The notes: a model not told the origin generated them from the sequence alone. A DNA stretch of 64,000 nt from Lysinibacter sp. HNR (GCF_029760935.1 NZ_CP121684.1:2852001-2916000); one strand, 5' to 3'; counted from the first letter of the stretch, positions 34,544-43,483 are shown. Numbers and translations are program-made.

Positions 34544-35041
34544 ATGGCAGAGCACAACCTTCCGGCAGCACTCTCAGTCTGGGAAACACGCATTGCACAG
34601 TTTTGGAAAACAGCCGATGCCGCCGAAGGAGATGCGCTCCTCACAAAAATGGGTTCCCTGCGTGCGCAGCAACCATCACACAGCCCAAATGTCACCTACG
34701 AGATGGCTTCTGTCCACGACTTTATTGGCAGCGAAACAGCCGCTATCCCCCTCTATCGTGAAGCTCTCGCAAACGGTCTCACCGAACCCCGAAGATCTCA
34801 GGCCATCATTCAACTGGCAAGCTCCTTACGACTGTGCGGCCACCTCAACGAAGCAATTGATGTTCTTCATACTCAAAACGTTGATAAAGATGTTGTCGGA
34901 GAGGCAGCAGCGGCCTTCCTCGCGCTCACACTGTGGGAGTCTGGAAACCAGGAAGAAGCCCTGCGGGTTTCCCTTGCCGCTCTCGCCCAGGGCCTCCCCC
35001 TCTACCGGAACGCCGTCACGCGCTATGCCCGGGAGTTATGA
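34544..35041 (+). CDS. Tetratricopeptide-repeat protein
   Basis: 165 aa from ATG 34544 (MAEHNLPAAL). The open frame runs back to 34403 but the extra 47 codons lack a family match and overlap the likely promoter. Helix-pair repeats with A/L-rich TPR spacing are seen (YEMASVHDFIGSETAAIPLYREALANGL; AIIQLASSLRLCGHLNEAIDVL; AAAFLALTLWESGNQEEALRVSLAAL). It is the ~160-residue TPR_5 type found in many bacteria. Role is probably protein interaction. Divergent from the EEP gene. Confidence 0.82.
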   Translation: MAEHNLPAALSVWETRIAQFWKTADAAEGDALLTKMGSLRAQQPSHSPNVTYEMASVHDFIGSETAAIPLYREALANGLTEPRRSQAIIQLASSLRLCGHLNEAIDVLHTQNVDKDVVGEAAAAFLALTLWESGNQEEALRVSLAALAQGLPLYRNAVTRYAREL

Positions 35042-35395
35042 GGAGACGAGGTGAGCTCCACCCCCAATACACCACCTCCGCGAAAATCACCGCGCACGTC
35101 GGAGTGAGGCACAAAATCAACTTTCGATAAAGTCGACAAAACCGGTGAAGCACAGGTACTGCAGAAGGAACGTGCGTAAATCTTTGCCTCGGCAGCAGCG
35201 TCACGATCAGAGCGCCACAGCTCGTGCCAGCATCGCATCTCACGTTTTGGAGGGGTGGCGCGTCTTCATCAGACAAGAGACAAAAAGAGCAACGAATACA
35301 CAACGGGTTAATAATCCTGTTCCCCGGACTCAAAGCGCCGGAGAGTTACTCTAGAGACATCTCACAAAAGATACTCATAGATCGTATTCAATGGG
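35042..35395. other. 354-bp gap upstream of the ECF sigma operon
   Basis: No gene, RNA or strong hairpin is visible. It must contain the operon promoter; no clear sigma-A hexamer pair is seen, compatible with control by the ECF factor itself, whose consensus cannot be inferred from one site. Confidence 0.5.
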
Positions 35396-35896
35396 ATGAA
35401 CATGAAAAAACCGTTTGAAACCATCGTGGAACTTCACGGCATCACCGTCCTGCGGGTATGTCGTTCACTCCTCGACATCCATGACGCGGATGACGCATGG
35501 TCAGAGACCTTCCTCGCGGCGATACGCGCCTACCCAAAGCTTCCGGAGACAGCAAATGTCGAGGCGTGGCTTGTAACGATTGCTCGACGCAAAGCCATTG
35601 ACATTCATCGAGCCGCCAAGCGGAACCCGTTACCCGTGGAAGAGCTCCCCGAAGCCCCGACCGCGCTGGGCATTCCCGGCATCAAAGATACAGAGCTGTG
35701 GGAAACCGTTGGTCACCTGCCCGAGAAACAGCGACAGGCGATCACCTTTCGATATGTGATCGGGATGCCCTACGCAGAGATTGCAGCGATACTCGGTGGA
35801 ACCGTCGAAGCTGCGCGAAGAGCCTCCGCGGACGGGCTTAAAAACCTCAGAAAAACCTATCCGGGCAGCGTACAGGAGGAACAAGATCATGAGTGA
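35396..35896 (+). CDS. ECF-type RNA polymerase sigma factor, first gene of the alkylation-repair operon
   Basis: 166 aa. Sigma-70 region 2 is at about 10-75 (RVCRSLLDIHDADDAWSETFLAAIRAYPKL, then VEAWLVTIARRKAIDIHR), and region 4 at about 105-155 (LPEKQRQAITFRYVIGMPYAEIAAILGGTVEAARRASADGLKNLR). No anti-sigma gene is adjacent. The start could be ATG 35396 or 35402. Its stop overlaps the ogt start, and three DNA-repair genes follow with 4-nt overlaps. This sigma factor likely controls the operon in place of an Ada-type activator (inference). Confidence 0.88.
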   Translation: MNMKKPFETIVELHGITVLRVCRSLLDIHDADDAWSETFLAAIRAYPKLPETANVEAWLVTIARRKAIDIHRAAKRNPLPVEELPEAPTALGIPGIKDTELWETVGHLPEKQRQAITFRYVIGMPYAEIAAILGGTVEAARRASADGLKNLRKTYPGSVQEEQDHE

Positions 35897-36476
35897 TATC
35901 CGTGAGCCCATCAGCACAGAAAAGCTAGCGTCCCTCCGCCAAAGGCTCGAAGCCGCCGCACAATCCGAGGGCCTCATCGATGTTGCCTATCGTGTGATCG
36001 ATAGCCCGCTCGGAAAGCTACTTTTAGCCTCAACTCACCGGGGGCTCGTTCGAGTTGCGTTCACAAACGAGGATCATGACGCGGTGCTTACATCCCTCGC
36101 CACAAAACTCAGCCCGCGCATCCTGCGCGCACCAAAACGGCTCGACATTGCCGCCCGCGAATTGGATGAGTATTTCGAGCACCACCGACACACCTTCGAT
36201 CTTGACCTTGATCTATCACTGTCAAAAGGTTTTCGCCAGCTCGTGCAGCAGCGCCTACCCGATATTGCTTACGGGCAAACGCGCAGCTACAGGGAGATTG
36301 CCGAGCTGGTCGGTAATCCAAAGGCGGTTCGTGCCGTCGGCACGGCCTGCGCTACCAACCCCCTCCCAATTGTTATTCCGTGCCACCGTGTGCTCCGCAG
36401 CGATGGATCTCTTGGCGGCTATATCGGCGGTCTTCCAGCCAAAACCGCCCTGCTCAATTTGGAGGCGGCAGCATGA
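35889..36476 (+). CDS. ogt: Methylated-DNA-[protein]-cysteine S-methyltransferase (Ogt/Ada-C type)
   Basis: 195 aa. It removes methyl from O6-methylguanine (and O4-methylthymine) by transfer to its own Cys, a suicide reaction. The active-site motif is IPCHRVLRSDGSLGGY with Cys165. The N-terminal half has the RNase-H-like domain (VIDSPLGKLLLAST). A hinge of ~50 residues joins it to the DNA-binding half (SYREIAELVGNPKAVRAVGTAC). The first ~30 residues (LRQRLEAAAQSEGL) are an N-terminal extension not in short Ogt. Overlaps the sigma-factor stop by 8 nt. Confidence 0.95.
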   Translation: MSDIREPISTEKLASLRQRLEAAAQSEGLIDVAYRVIDSPLGKLLLASTHRGLVRVAFTNEDHDAVLTSLATKLSPRILRAPKRLDIAARELDEYFEHHRHTFDLDLDLSLSKGFRQLVQQRLPDIAYGQTRSYREIAELVGNPKAVRAVGTACATNPLPIVIPCHRVLRSDGSLGGYIGGLPAKTALLNLEAAA

Positions 36477-37210
36477 GTTCCCAGAAGAGTATCCCGCCGA
36501 CCGACCCGTGGCGTGAGCGTGTCGAAGCGGCCAATTGGACGGCCATCACCAAAGAGGTGAACGAGTACGGCGGGGCACTGCTCCCGCAGCTTCTCAGCAC
36601 GGAAGAGACCGTCGAGTTCCGCGAACTCTACAACAGCGACGAATTGTTCCGCAGCACGATCAATATGGGTAGGCACCGCTTTGGTGAGGGGCAATATCGA
36701 TATTTCAACACACCGTATCCGAAGCCGATCGAGCAGCTGAAACAGGCTCTCTACCCGAGGCTGCTACCGATCGCCCGAGACTGGTGGGGAAAACTCGGTC
36801 GTGAGACGCTATGGCCAAACATGCTAGATGAGTGGCTGGAGATGTGTCACGAGGCCGGTCAGGCCAGGTCGTCGGCGATTCTGCTCAAGTATGGCAAGAA
36901 GGACTGGAACGCACTGCATCGTGACCTCTACGGCGATCTCGTTTTCCCGTTGCAGGTTGTCATTAACCTCAACGAACCCGGAATCGACCACACCGGCGGC
37001 GAATTCCTGCTGGTGGAGCAGAGGCCCCGTGCCCAGTCCCGCGGCACCGCAACCCTCCTACCGCACGGGCACGGCTTCGTCTTCACAACCCGAGACCGAC
37101 CCGTGGAATCAAAGCGTGGTTGGTCGGCCGCACCGGTTCGGCACGGTGTCTCCGCGATTCGCTCCGGCGAACGTCACACACTCGCGCTCGTATTCCACGA
37201 TGCAGCATGA
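36473..37210 (+). CDS. 2-oxoglutarate/Fe(II) oxygenase
   Basis: 245 aa. The 2-His-1-Asp iron site is His149-Arg-Asp151 with distal His224 (RHGVS), and Arg234 (GERHTLAL) for 2-oxoglutarate. The stretch HTGGEFLLVEQRPRAQ is conserved in this uncharacterised oxygenase group, which is distinct from AlkB. The start is ATG 36473, overlapping the ogt stop by 4 nt; a longer frame from 36380 is not needed. Being co-translated with Ogt and AlkB suggests a DNA, RNA or protein demethylase or hydroxylase in alkylation damage repair. The actual substrate is not known. Confidence 0.88.
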   Translation: MSSQKSIPPTDPWRERVEAANWTAITKEVNEYGGALLPQLLSTEETVEFRELYNSDELFRSTINMGRHRFGEGQYRYFNTPYPKPIEQLKQALYPRLLPIARDWWGKLGRETLWPNMLDEWLEMCHEAGQARSSAILLKYGKKDWNALHRDLYGDLVFPLQVVINLNEPGIDHTGGEFLLVEQRPRAQSRGTATLLPHGHGFVFTTRDRPVESKRGWSAAPVRHGVSAIRSGERHTLALVFHDAA

Positions 37211-37869
37211 TCTCGGAGATAGAGCACAGAGAACCCGGCTCGCCCGGCCCGGGTGCGCTGCATGTGCCGGACTGGCTTACTCTCGAACAACAGGAGTGGA
37301 TCGTCGGTCAATTCCACGCGTGGGCATCGGGTCCCGTACCAATTCGCGCGGCCAAAGTGCGTGGGAACGAGATGACGGTGCGCACCGTCTGTCTTGGCTG
37401 GCACTGGCAACCCTACAGGTACACACGAGAGGCAACCGACGTGAACGGGGCGCGCGTACTGCCTTTTCCCAATTGGTTGGTACGGCTCGGCCGCAAAGCG
37501 CTACGCGAAGCCGGTTATCCCGAGTCGGATGTTGCGGCGTACACCCCGGACACGGCACTCGCAAACTTCTACAACGATAGCGCCCGCATGGGTATGCACC
37601 AGGATAAAGACGAACGCTCATCCGCGCCAATCGTCTCGCTCTCCATCGGTAATACCTGCACCTTTCGCTTCGGCAACACCAAAAACCGTAACCGGCCCTA
37701 CACCGATCTACACCTTCGCTCGGGCGACCTCTTCGTTTTTGGCGGCGCCTCCCGTCTCGCCTACCACGGGGTTACCCGTGTGCATCCGCACACCGCACCC
37801 GGCGGATGTGGACTCGACACGGGACGTATTAACATCACAATGCGCGTGACCGGACTCAACTCACCCTGA
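37207..37869 (+). CDS. alkB: AlkB-type alpha-ketoglutarate-dependent dioxygenase
   Basis: 220 aa. It oxidatively reverses N1-methyladenine and N3-methylcytosine in DNA or RNA. Iron ligands His131-x-Asp133 (HQDKDE) and His187 (YHGVTRV), and the 2OG-binding Arg207-x5-Arg213 in RINITMR, match the AlkB family. Start ATG overlaps the oxygenase stop by 4 nt. Last gene of the four-gene operon. Length matches E. coli AlkB (216 aa). Confidence 0.95.
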   Translation: MISEIEHREPGSPGPGALHVPDWLTLEQQEWIVGQFHAWASGPVPIRAAKVRGNEMTVRTVCLGWHWQPYRYTREATDVNGARVLPFPNWLVRLGRKALREAGYPESDVAAYTPDTALANFYNDSARMGMHQDKDERSSAPIVSLSIGNTCTFRFGNTKNRNRPYTDLHLRSGDLFVFGGASRLAYHGVTRVHPHTAPGGCGLDTGRINITMRVTGLNSP

Positions 37870-37922
37870 CGCCTTAGCTGGGAGCCACAGGGACAACAAC
37901 AATTGACGGTTAACGATACAGA

Positions 37923-39299
37923 TTAGCCCCCGGGAGCCATATCAATAAAGCGGGAAAAGTGGCCCTGGAACGCAACCGTGACCGTTCCCGTTGGCCCGTT
38001 GCGATGCTTGGCCACGATAAAATCTGCCTCGCCCGCACGGGGGTTTTCTTTTTCGTAGGCACTTTCGCGGTGGAGAAGCACCACCATATCGGCGTCTTGT
38101 TCGAGTGATCCTGATTCGCGAAGATCAGAAATGGCAGGCATCTTATCGGCACGCTGCTCCGGGCCTCGATTGAGCTGGGAGAGTGCGATCACGGGCACGT
38201 CTAGTTCCTTGGCTAGAAGTTTGAGCGCGCGCGAGAACTCGCTGACCTCTTGCTGGCGGCTCTCTACCCGTTTTCCACTGGTCATAAGCTGGAGGTAGTC
38301 GATGACAACCATCTTGAGGTCGTTTCTCTGCTTGAGCCTGCGGCACTTTGCTCGGATCTCAACCAGGGTCATGTTGGGGCTATCGTCGATGTAGAAGGGG
38401 GCATCGTTCACGCGGGCCGTGGTAGAGGCGATGCGGGTCCAGTCTCGGGGTTCGAGGGTTCCCTTGCGCATGGCCTGCAGTGGAATTCCCGCCTCGGCAG
38501 AAAGCAGCCTCATCGCGATCTCGGAGCGCCCCATTTCAAGCGAGAAAAACACGGTGGCCTGGCCCGCGCCCACCGCGGCTGCGCGACAGATATCGAGCGC
38601 GAGTGTTGATTTACCGAGCGCGGGGCGGGCCGCAATGATGATGAGCTGGCCGGGATGAAGGCCGTTAGTCATGGCATCAAGTTCTTGAAACCCCGTGGGC
38701 ACACCCGTCATACCGGAGCCGGCGCTCTCGGCCGCCTCGATCTCGTGCACGGCGGCGTCAACCGCTATATTAAGCGGAACGTAATCTTCGCTCGTCTTGC
38801 CGCCCGTCACACCAAAGATCTCTGCCTGGGCGTTATTAACCAGGTCTGCCGCTTCGCCCTCACCGGCATACCCCATCTGCACAATGCGGGTTCCGGCCTC
38901 AACCAGCCTGCGCAGCAGGGCCCGCTCCGCCACAATATCGGCGTAGTATCCGGCGTTGGCAGCCGTGGGAACCAGGCTGGTGAGAGTGTGCAGGTATTCC
39001 GCCCCACCCGCCTTTTGCAGGTTGCCCGTCTTGGTGAGTTCGTCGGTTACTGCGATGACGTCGGTTGGCTCGCCGTGTGAGTACAGAGACAGTACGGCAT
39101 CAAAAATAACCTCGTGCTTGGGGACGTAATAGTCGGCACCGCGAACAACGTCGGTAACATCGGCAACAGCGTCTTTACTGAGCAACATACCGCCGAGTGA
39201 ACTCTGTTCTGCCAGGAGATCGTGAGGAGGGGTGCGCTCAGAACCGTATCCATCGTGGAACGTATCGTTTTCGGGAATCCCAAGATGCGCGATTGACAC
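37923..39299 (-). CDS. dnaB: Replicative DNA helicase
   Basis: 458 aa, GTG start with AAGGAG upstream. The N-terminal DnaB domain begins at about residue 26 (LLAEQSSLGGMLLSKDAVADV). The RecA-like ATPase domain has Walker A ARPALGKST, GLHPGQLIIIAARP upstream of it, and DYLQLM (Walker B region). The length is that of a normal bacterial DnaB, so there is no intein. It unwinds DNA at the replication fork, 5' to 3'. The upstream region carries DnaA boxes. Confidence 0.96.
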   Translation of the reverse strand: MSIAHLGIPENDTFHDGYGSERTPPHDLLAEQSSLGGMLLSKDAVADVTDVVRGADYYVPKHEVIFDAVLSLYSHGEPTDVIAVTDELTKTGNLQKAGGAEYLHTLTSLVPTAANAGYYADIVAERALLRRLVEAGTRIVQMGYAGEGEAADLVNNAQAEIFGVTGGKTSEDYVPLNIAVDAAVHEIEAAESAGSGMTGVPTGFQELDAMTNGLHPGQLIIIAARPALGKSTLALDICRAAAVGAGQATVFFSLEMGRSEIAMRLLSAEAGIPLQAMRKGTLEPRDWTRIASTTARVNDAPFYIDDSPNMTLVEIRAKCRRLKQRNDLKMVVIDYLQLMTSGKRVESRQQEVSEFSRALKLLAKELDVPVIALSQLNRGPEQRADKMPAISDLRESGSLEQDADMVVLLHRESAYEKENPRAGEADFIVAKHRNGPTGTVTVAFQGHFSRFIDMAPGG

Positions 39300-39348
39300 C
39301 TATGCTCCTTAGTGCTCTCTACAATATAAAACGTGTGTGGCTGCGGGC

Positions 39349-39395
39349 ATGAGCAATAGTAAGCGATGCTGCAACCACCGGGTGTAATTGCTCAT
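39349..39395. repeat. Inverted repeat in the dnaB 5' region
   Basis: ATGAGCAAT (39349-39357) and ATTGCTCAT (39387-39395), a perfect 9-bp inverted repeat with a 29-nt spacer, upstream of the presumed -10. Could be an operator or a hairpin. Confidence 0.5.
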
Positions 39396-39482
39396 ACACC
39401 CTGTCTAACACCAGCCACTGACACTGTGTTTTTACACATTTTTCCCACCATAGAGAACGATCCCGCTTCATTCAACTCAGCC

Positions 39483-39548
39483 TGTGGATAACTCTGTGAA
39501 TAAATTGCAAGAAACGCCGTTCCACATGTGCAAAACCGCTGTGGATAA
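39483..39548 (+). other. DnaA-box cluster upstream of dnaB
   Basis: Perfect TGTGGATAA at 39483-39491 and 39540-39548, and TGTGAATAA (one mismatch) at 39495-39503, all in the same orientation. An AT-rich tract (gataatatttttaatttat) follows within 20 nt. Known roles of such clusters are initiation, titration of DnaA, or DnaA-controlled transcription; the last fits dnaB. Confidence 0.7.
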
Positions 39549-39732
39549 CAACCAAAAAACCCACGATAATATTTTTAATTTATAATTTGAGCTGGGATTT
39601 AATTTTTCACACCCTGTGGGGAGAAATTTGTTTCTACCGCTGGTTGAGGGTTGGGGGTAACTCTGATGATAACTTCGAGAAAAATCAAAAAAATCACACG
39701 AAGAGAGCGGTTAATGCTAATATTTCTGCCGT

Positions 39733-40833
39733 CTACAGGGCGACCGTGCGAAAACCAATGTTACCCGAGGGAGAAGACGGATCAGCGTGACTCCGAGCCG
39801 CCACCCGGTAGCGATTGCAATAGGACTCATGGCAAAGATACGAACCGCCCCGAATTATCCTGCGATCACCCCTCACGGGCCCCAGCGGATCACGACTCTC
39901 CCGCGACCGGTAGGCATCAACAGAAAACCAATCGGCACACCACTCCCACACATTCCCCGCAACATCCACCAGGCCAAACCCATTGGGCCGATACGTGCCA
40001 ACCGGAGACGTCGTCACGTAGCCGTCTAGGGCCGTATTGTGATCGGGAAAAACTCCCTGCCAAATATTGCAACTCTGAGCACCGCCCGGAGTCAGCTCAT
40101 CACCCCAGGCATAGCGCGCGCCCACAAGCCCCCCTCGAGCGGCATACTCCCACTCGGTCTCCGTGGGTAATCTCCGACCGGCCCAGAGGCAATAGCTCAC
40201 CGCATCTCGATGGGTAACATGAGTGACAGGATGCGTGAGAAGCTCCAAAAAATTTACCGCCCCCTCACCCCGCCCAGAGGGAAAACGCCACTCGGCCCCC
40301 GTGACAAAAACCCACCAAGGAGTTGCCGGAGCGGTTCCCAGGATAGCTACAGAGGGGGCATTAACCGCCAGGTGAAAAACGGCCGAGTATCCGTCCCGCT
40401 CCGCCTCCGTTACGTAACCGGTAGCGTTCACAAAAGCCGCAAATTGGGCCACCGTGACGGGGGCTCTATCGATAGAGAATGGGGAAACAAAAACCTCCCG
40501 CACGGGGAGTTCCCCGTCAAACGGATACCCCTCTCTAAAAGCATCACCTCGAGAAAAAACCCCGCCCGAAAGCAAAACGCTATCGTGTCGAGGCAGCTTC
40601 TCTTGATCAAAGTGCGCAGCATCGCTAACCTCACGAATAGCGGCAACACGCGTATCACCACCCGTAGCGGCCAGATCAACATCCTCGACGGCCAACTTAA
40701 CATCCCGTCCGGCACGACCCTTCCGGGGCAATCCCCCGCGGGCACCCGCCACCACGGGGTCGCTCCGGGATACCGAGCAGCACGACCCCCGGGGTGCCCC
40801 GCTTTCTTGTTCTTCCGTCATCTCATGCCTCAC
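39733..40833 (-). CDS. Formylglycine-generating enzyme for the adjacent sulfatase
   Basis: 366 aa, SUMF1/FGE fold. It converts the active-site Cys of a Cys-type sulfatase to C-alpha-formylglycine with O2. FGE marks: YPFDGELPVREVFVSPFSIDRAPVTVAQFAAFV, LPTETEWEYAARGG, GNVWEWCADWF, and GGSYLCHESYCNRYRVAARS with the catalytic pair Cys334 and Cys339. The ~70 N-terminal residues before the domain are unlike the family. Its start overlaps the sulfatase stop by 4 nt. No signal peptide, so it acts in the cytoplasm on its neighbour. Confidence 0.94.
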   Translation of the reverse strand: MRHEMTEEQESGAPRGSCCSVSRSDPVVAGARGGLPRKGRAGRDVKLAVEDVDLAATGGDTRVAAIREVSDAAHFDQEKLPRHDSVLLSGGVFSRGDAFREGYPFDGELPVREVFVSPFSIDRAPVTVAQFAAFVNATGYVTEAERDGYSAVFHLAVNAPSVAILGTAPATPWWVFVTGAEWRFPSGRGEGAVNFLELLTHPVTHVTHRDAVSYCLWAGRRLPTETEWEYAARGGLVGARYAWGDELTPGGAQSCNIWQGVFPDHNTALDGYVTTSPVGTYRPNGFGLVDVAGNVWEWCADWFSVDAYRSRESRDPLGPVRGDRRIIRGGSYLCHESYCNRYRVAARSHADPSSPSGNIGFRTVAL

Positions 40834-42602
40834 CCCAATAGGGCAGACAGTTCACGATCAAGATCCTCCAAAGTTTCCCGTGGAAGATCCGCCTTCATCG
40901 CCGCAATCTCAACCAGGGTCATCGCCGCGGCCATCCGCATGAGGAACGCATTATCAAGAAATGGGATAGCCTTGAGCACACTATTTTTGGTTTGCTCGTT
41001 GTCCAGCAACTCGCCCAGGGTGCGGGTCACAACGGGAGAACCTTCCGAAAAGTCCTCAAAGCGTAAAACCGGTTCGCGAGAACGTTCCACCTGCTCCCAC
41101 TGTTTCTCAATAAGAAGATGTTCGTCCCCCACCTCTCCCTCCGCGGGAAGTCCCAGGCGTTGAAACTGCTCAACCGGGGCATCCGAGAATCGCATCGCCT
41201 CCACGAGCAGCGTTGCCATGCGCCGTTCCAGCTGGGCATCACGCAGCGGATTCTCCTGCTGCGGGTCCTCCTCCAGGTCAAAGAGCAGGGTTCCGTAAAC
41301 ATACGGGCTGCCAAAGGTAAAGGCCGGAACCTTCAACACCCGCACATCCTTGGTGAAATCAAACGGCGGAACCAACTCAGCATCACGCAGTTCCTCGGGG
41401 CTAAACAGGCTGGACATGTGCATCGGCATGAGCGTGTAGTCAAAAAGCGGCCCATTATCCGGGGTGGCACAGGATCGCATGTACACGTAACGGCCATCGG
41501 TGATGTTTACGTGACCGCCGCTATTACCAAAGAGGCCAACCTCCCGCACCGGGGTATCCGACCTGATCGTTTCCCTCAGAGGAACACCCTGCATATCGGG
41601 AGTAGGTTCGATCCCAAAGAAGTCAAGCAGAGTGGGAGCAAAATCAATCGTCTGCACCAGAGAGCTTCGCCGCTCCCCCGCCACACCGGATCGTGGATCC
41701 CACACAAAGAGCGGGGTGTGAATATTCTCGTCGTACCAGGGTTGAACATTCTTTCCCCACCAATTGTGTTCGCCCAGCAGGAGACCGTGGTCGGTGCACA
41801 CGATGAGCATGGTGTCATTCCACATGTTGTACTCATCCATGGCGTCAAGCACCCGCCCAAGCGAGTGATCGCACATACTGAGCAGCGCCAGATACTCGTT
41901 TTTGAGGTGTTCCACCTCGTTCGGATCCTCGATAACCCGACGATAGGCGGGCCAGTCAAAGTGACGTCCCTCGTAGTTTTCCTCGTAGAGTTGCCGATAG
42001 TTGTCGTAACTAAAGAACGGTTCGTGCGGATCAAAAGCCTCAATCTGCACAAACCAGCGATCCTCCTCTCGATTGGTCTTAATAAACTCCAGACCCGCAT
42101 CAAACGTGCGGGTCTGTGGATGCTCAGACTCCCTCTTAAGGTACTGCCGATTTACCCAGTCCTGCCGCCACACCGCATCCCCGCGCGGAGCAACGGTCTC
42201 GGGGATTTCCGGGTCGGCAACGTGGCCCTTCCACGGATCTCCCTCTTGGCCACGGAAAAACTCAAAGCTGGAAAAACGGGAGTGATAGTTGGATCCGCCG
42301 TCACCCCAGTAGTGGCGATGATCGGTAACCAGGTGGGTGTAGACCCCGTTTTCTTTGAGGATCTGGGGTGCAGAATCGTCAAAAGGCTCAAGCGGACCCC
42401 AGGATCTATGCAAAAAGTTGTATCGCCCGGTATGCATTTCGCGACGAGCCGGAACGCACGGCATCGACCCCGCATAGCAATTGTCAAACAGTGTTGTGCG
42501 CTCCTGCAGCCGGGAAAAATGTGGTGCGTGCACCCGGTCGGCCCCGTAGGGCGGAAGCATCCGTCGGTTAAGCGTGTCGTACATTACAAGAATCGCCCTC
42601 AC
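40830..42602 (-). CDS. Cytoplasmic Cys-type sulfatase
   Basis: 590 aa, alkaline-phosphatase-superfamily sulfatase. It hydrolyses sulfate esters using formylglycine at Cys49 of the motif Cys-Val-Pro-Ala-Arg53. Metal-binding segments: MYDTLNRR at the N-terminus (Asp9), and CTDHGLLLGEHNWWGKN with Asp-His in the middle. No signal peptide or Tat motif, so the substrate must be inside the cell. The gene follows the mgtC-like gene by 128 nt. Order: importer 2, mgtC, sulfatase, FGE. A substrate such as a sulfated sugar or choline-type sulfate ester is inferred from the importer and not shown. Confidence 0.93.
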   Translation of the reverse strand: MRAILVMYDTLNRRMLPPYGADRVHAPHFSRLQERTTLFDNCYAGSMPCVPARREMHTGRYNFLHRSWGPLEPFDDSAPQILKENGVYTHLVTDHRHYWGDGGSNYHSRFSSFEFFRGQEGDPWKGHVADPEIPETVAPRGDAVWRQDWVNRQYLKRESEHPQTRTFDAGLEFIKTNREEDRWFVQIEAFDPHEPFFSYDNYRQLYEENYEGRHFDWPAYRRVIEDPNEVEHLKNEYLALLSMCDHSLGRVLDAMDEYNMWNDTMLIVCTDHGLLLGEHNWWGKNVQPWYDENIHTPLFVWDPRSGVAGERRSSLVQTIDFAPTLLDFFGIEPTPDMQGVPLRETIRSDTPVREVGLFGNSGGHVNITDGRYVYMRSCATPDNGPLFDYTLMPMHMSSLFSPEELRDAELVPPFDFTKDVRVLKVPAFTFGSPYVYGTLLFDLEEDPQQENPLRDAQLERRMATLLVEAMRFSDAPVEQFQRLGLPAEGEVGDEHLLIEKQWEQVERSREPVLRFEDFSEGSPVVTRTLGELLDNEQTKNSVLKAIPFLDNAFLMRMAAAMTLVEIAAMKADLPRETLEDLDRELSALLG

Positions 42603-42730
42603 GGTAATCGACTCCCCTTTCGTGTGTTTGTTCCAGTCTCAAAGTTGTGTTCTCTAGTCCCGGGTTTTGTCCCGTATTCAAAGCTTTATCCTCGTGTATC
42701 GAGTGCTCTCTATCCTGGTTTTATTCCGCC

Positions 42731-43483
42731 CTAGTCATCGGCATCAACCTCCTGCCAGCGCGCCGCCACCACCTTGGGGTCGAGGCTGATTCTCTCCACC
42801 GCACGCTCCAGCACCCCCACCCCCACACTCGAAGAACCCGTTACCTCGGCACGCACGACAACCTGAGAGTTTTTAGCGGTCACCGTCTGAATCGAGTGCA
42901 GGCTAAACTCGGGGCGATTCACCGCCTGAAGCATAAGCGCCCGAATCCGAGGTTCACTCTTATCGTTGGTGCGCGCCTCCAGCATGAACTCTACGGTTTC
43001 GTTATCCGAAGACTCTGCGTGGGCGGGGTCGGCCGCGCGACGCGGCACCGTACGACTGTGCCGATTCACAAAGCGACCCAGCGGACGCATTAAAATATTG
43101 GAGCAAATCACGGCTATCGACCCAAACAGGGCAAGCCAATACATTCCGGCACCGGCCAAAGAACCCACCGCGGCCGAACACCAGAGTGTTGCCGCCGTGT
43201 TCAGACCACGAATATTCAGGCCCTCGCGCAGGATCACCCCCGCCCCCAAAAAGCCGATACCGGAAACAACCTGAGCCGCAACCCGAGTGGGGTCAGCGTT
43301 GCCCCCCGAAAAACCGTGGGAACCGATCATCACAAAGAGCGCAGCACCCCCGGCTACCAGGGCATTTGTGCGGATACCGGCCATTCGAGAAAGCCACTGT
43401 CGCTCTAGACCAATTGCCGCACCAAAGATCAGCGCGGCAATCACACGTACGCACAGCTCCACGGTTTCCAGGTCGAGATTCAT
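42731..43483 (-). CDS. MgtC/SapB family membrane protein
   Basis: 250 aa. Four to five helices in the first 140 residues with the conserved MgtC segment AAIGLERQWLSRMAGIRTNALVAGGAALFVMIG, followed by GIGFLGAGVILREG and the NIRGLNTAATLWCSAAVG stretch; a cytoplasmic ACT-like domain fills the rest. MgtC proteins are linked to growth at low Mg2+ and to F-type ATPase control. Its ATG overlaps the ABC ATPase stop (TAATG), so it belongs to the importer operon. This placement is unusual. Confidence 0.88.
   Translation of the reverse strand: MNLDLETVELCVRVIAALIFGAAIGLERQWLSRMAGIRTNALVAGGAALFVMIGSHGFSGGNADPTRVAAQVVSGIGFLGAGVILREGLNIRGLNTAATLWCSAAVGSLAGAGMYWLALFGSIAVICSNILMRPLGRFVNRHSRTVPRRAADPAHAESSDNETVEFMLEARTNDKSEPRIRALMLQAVNRPEFSLHSIQTVTAKNSQVVVRAEVTGSSSVGVGVLERAVERISLDPKVVAARWQEVDADD

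Larger units (their letters stand above)
39300..39732. other. 433-bp gap upstream of dnaB with DnaA boxes and an AT-rich segment
   Basis: No coding sequence is visible. From dnaB outward it has the RBS, a possible -10 TATATT (39323-39328), a 9-bp inverted repeat (39349-39357 / 39387-39395), the DnaA-box cluster and an AT-rich stretch around 39565-39590. Confidence 0.6.

Noticed and set aside
41118-42734. 538-aa open frame on the plus strand opposite the sulfatase
   Set aside because: It is antisense to the sulfatase gene, has no family motif and is rich in His, Arg and Pro, as expected for a shadow frame of a GC-rich gene.
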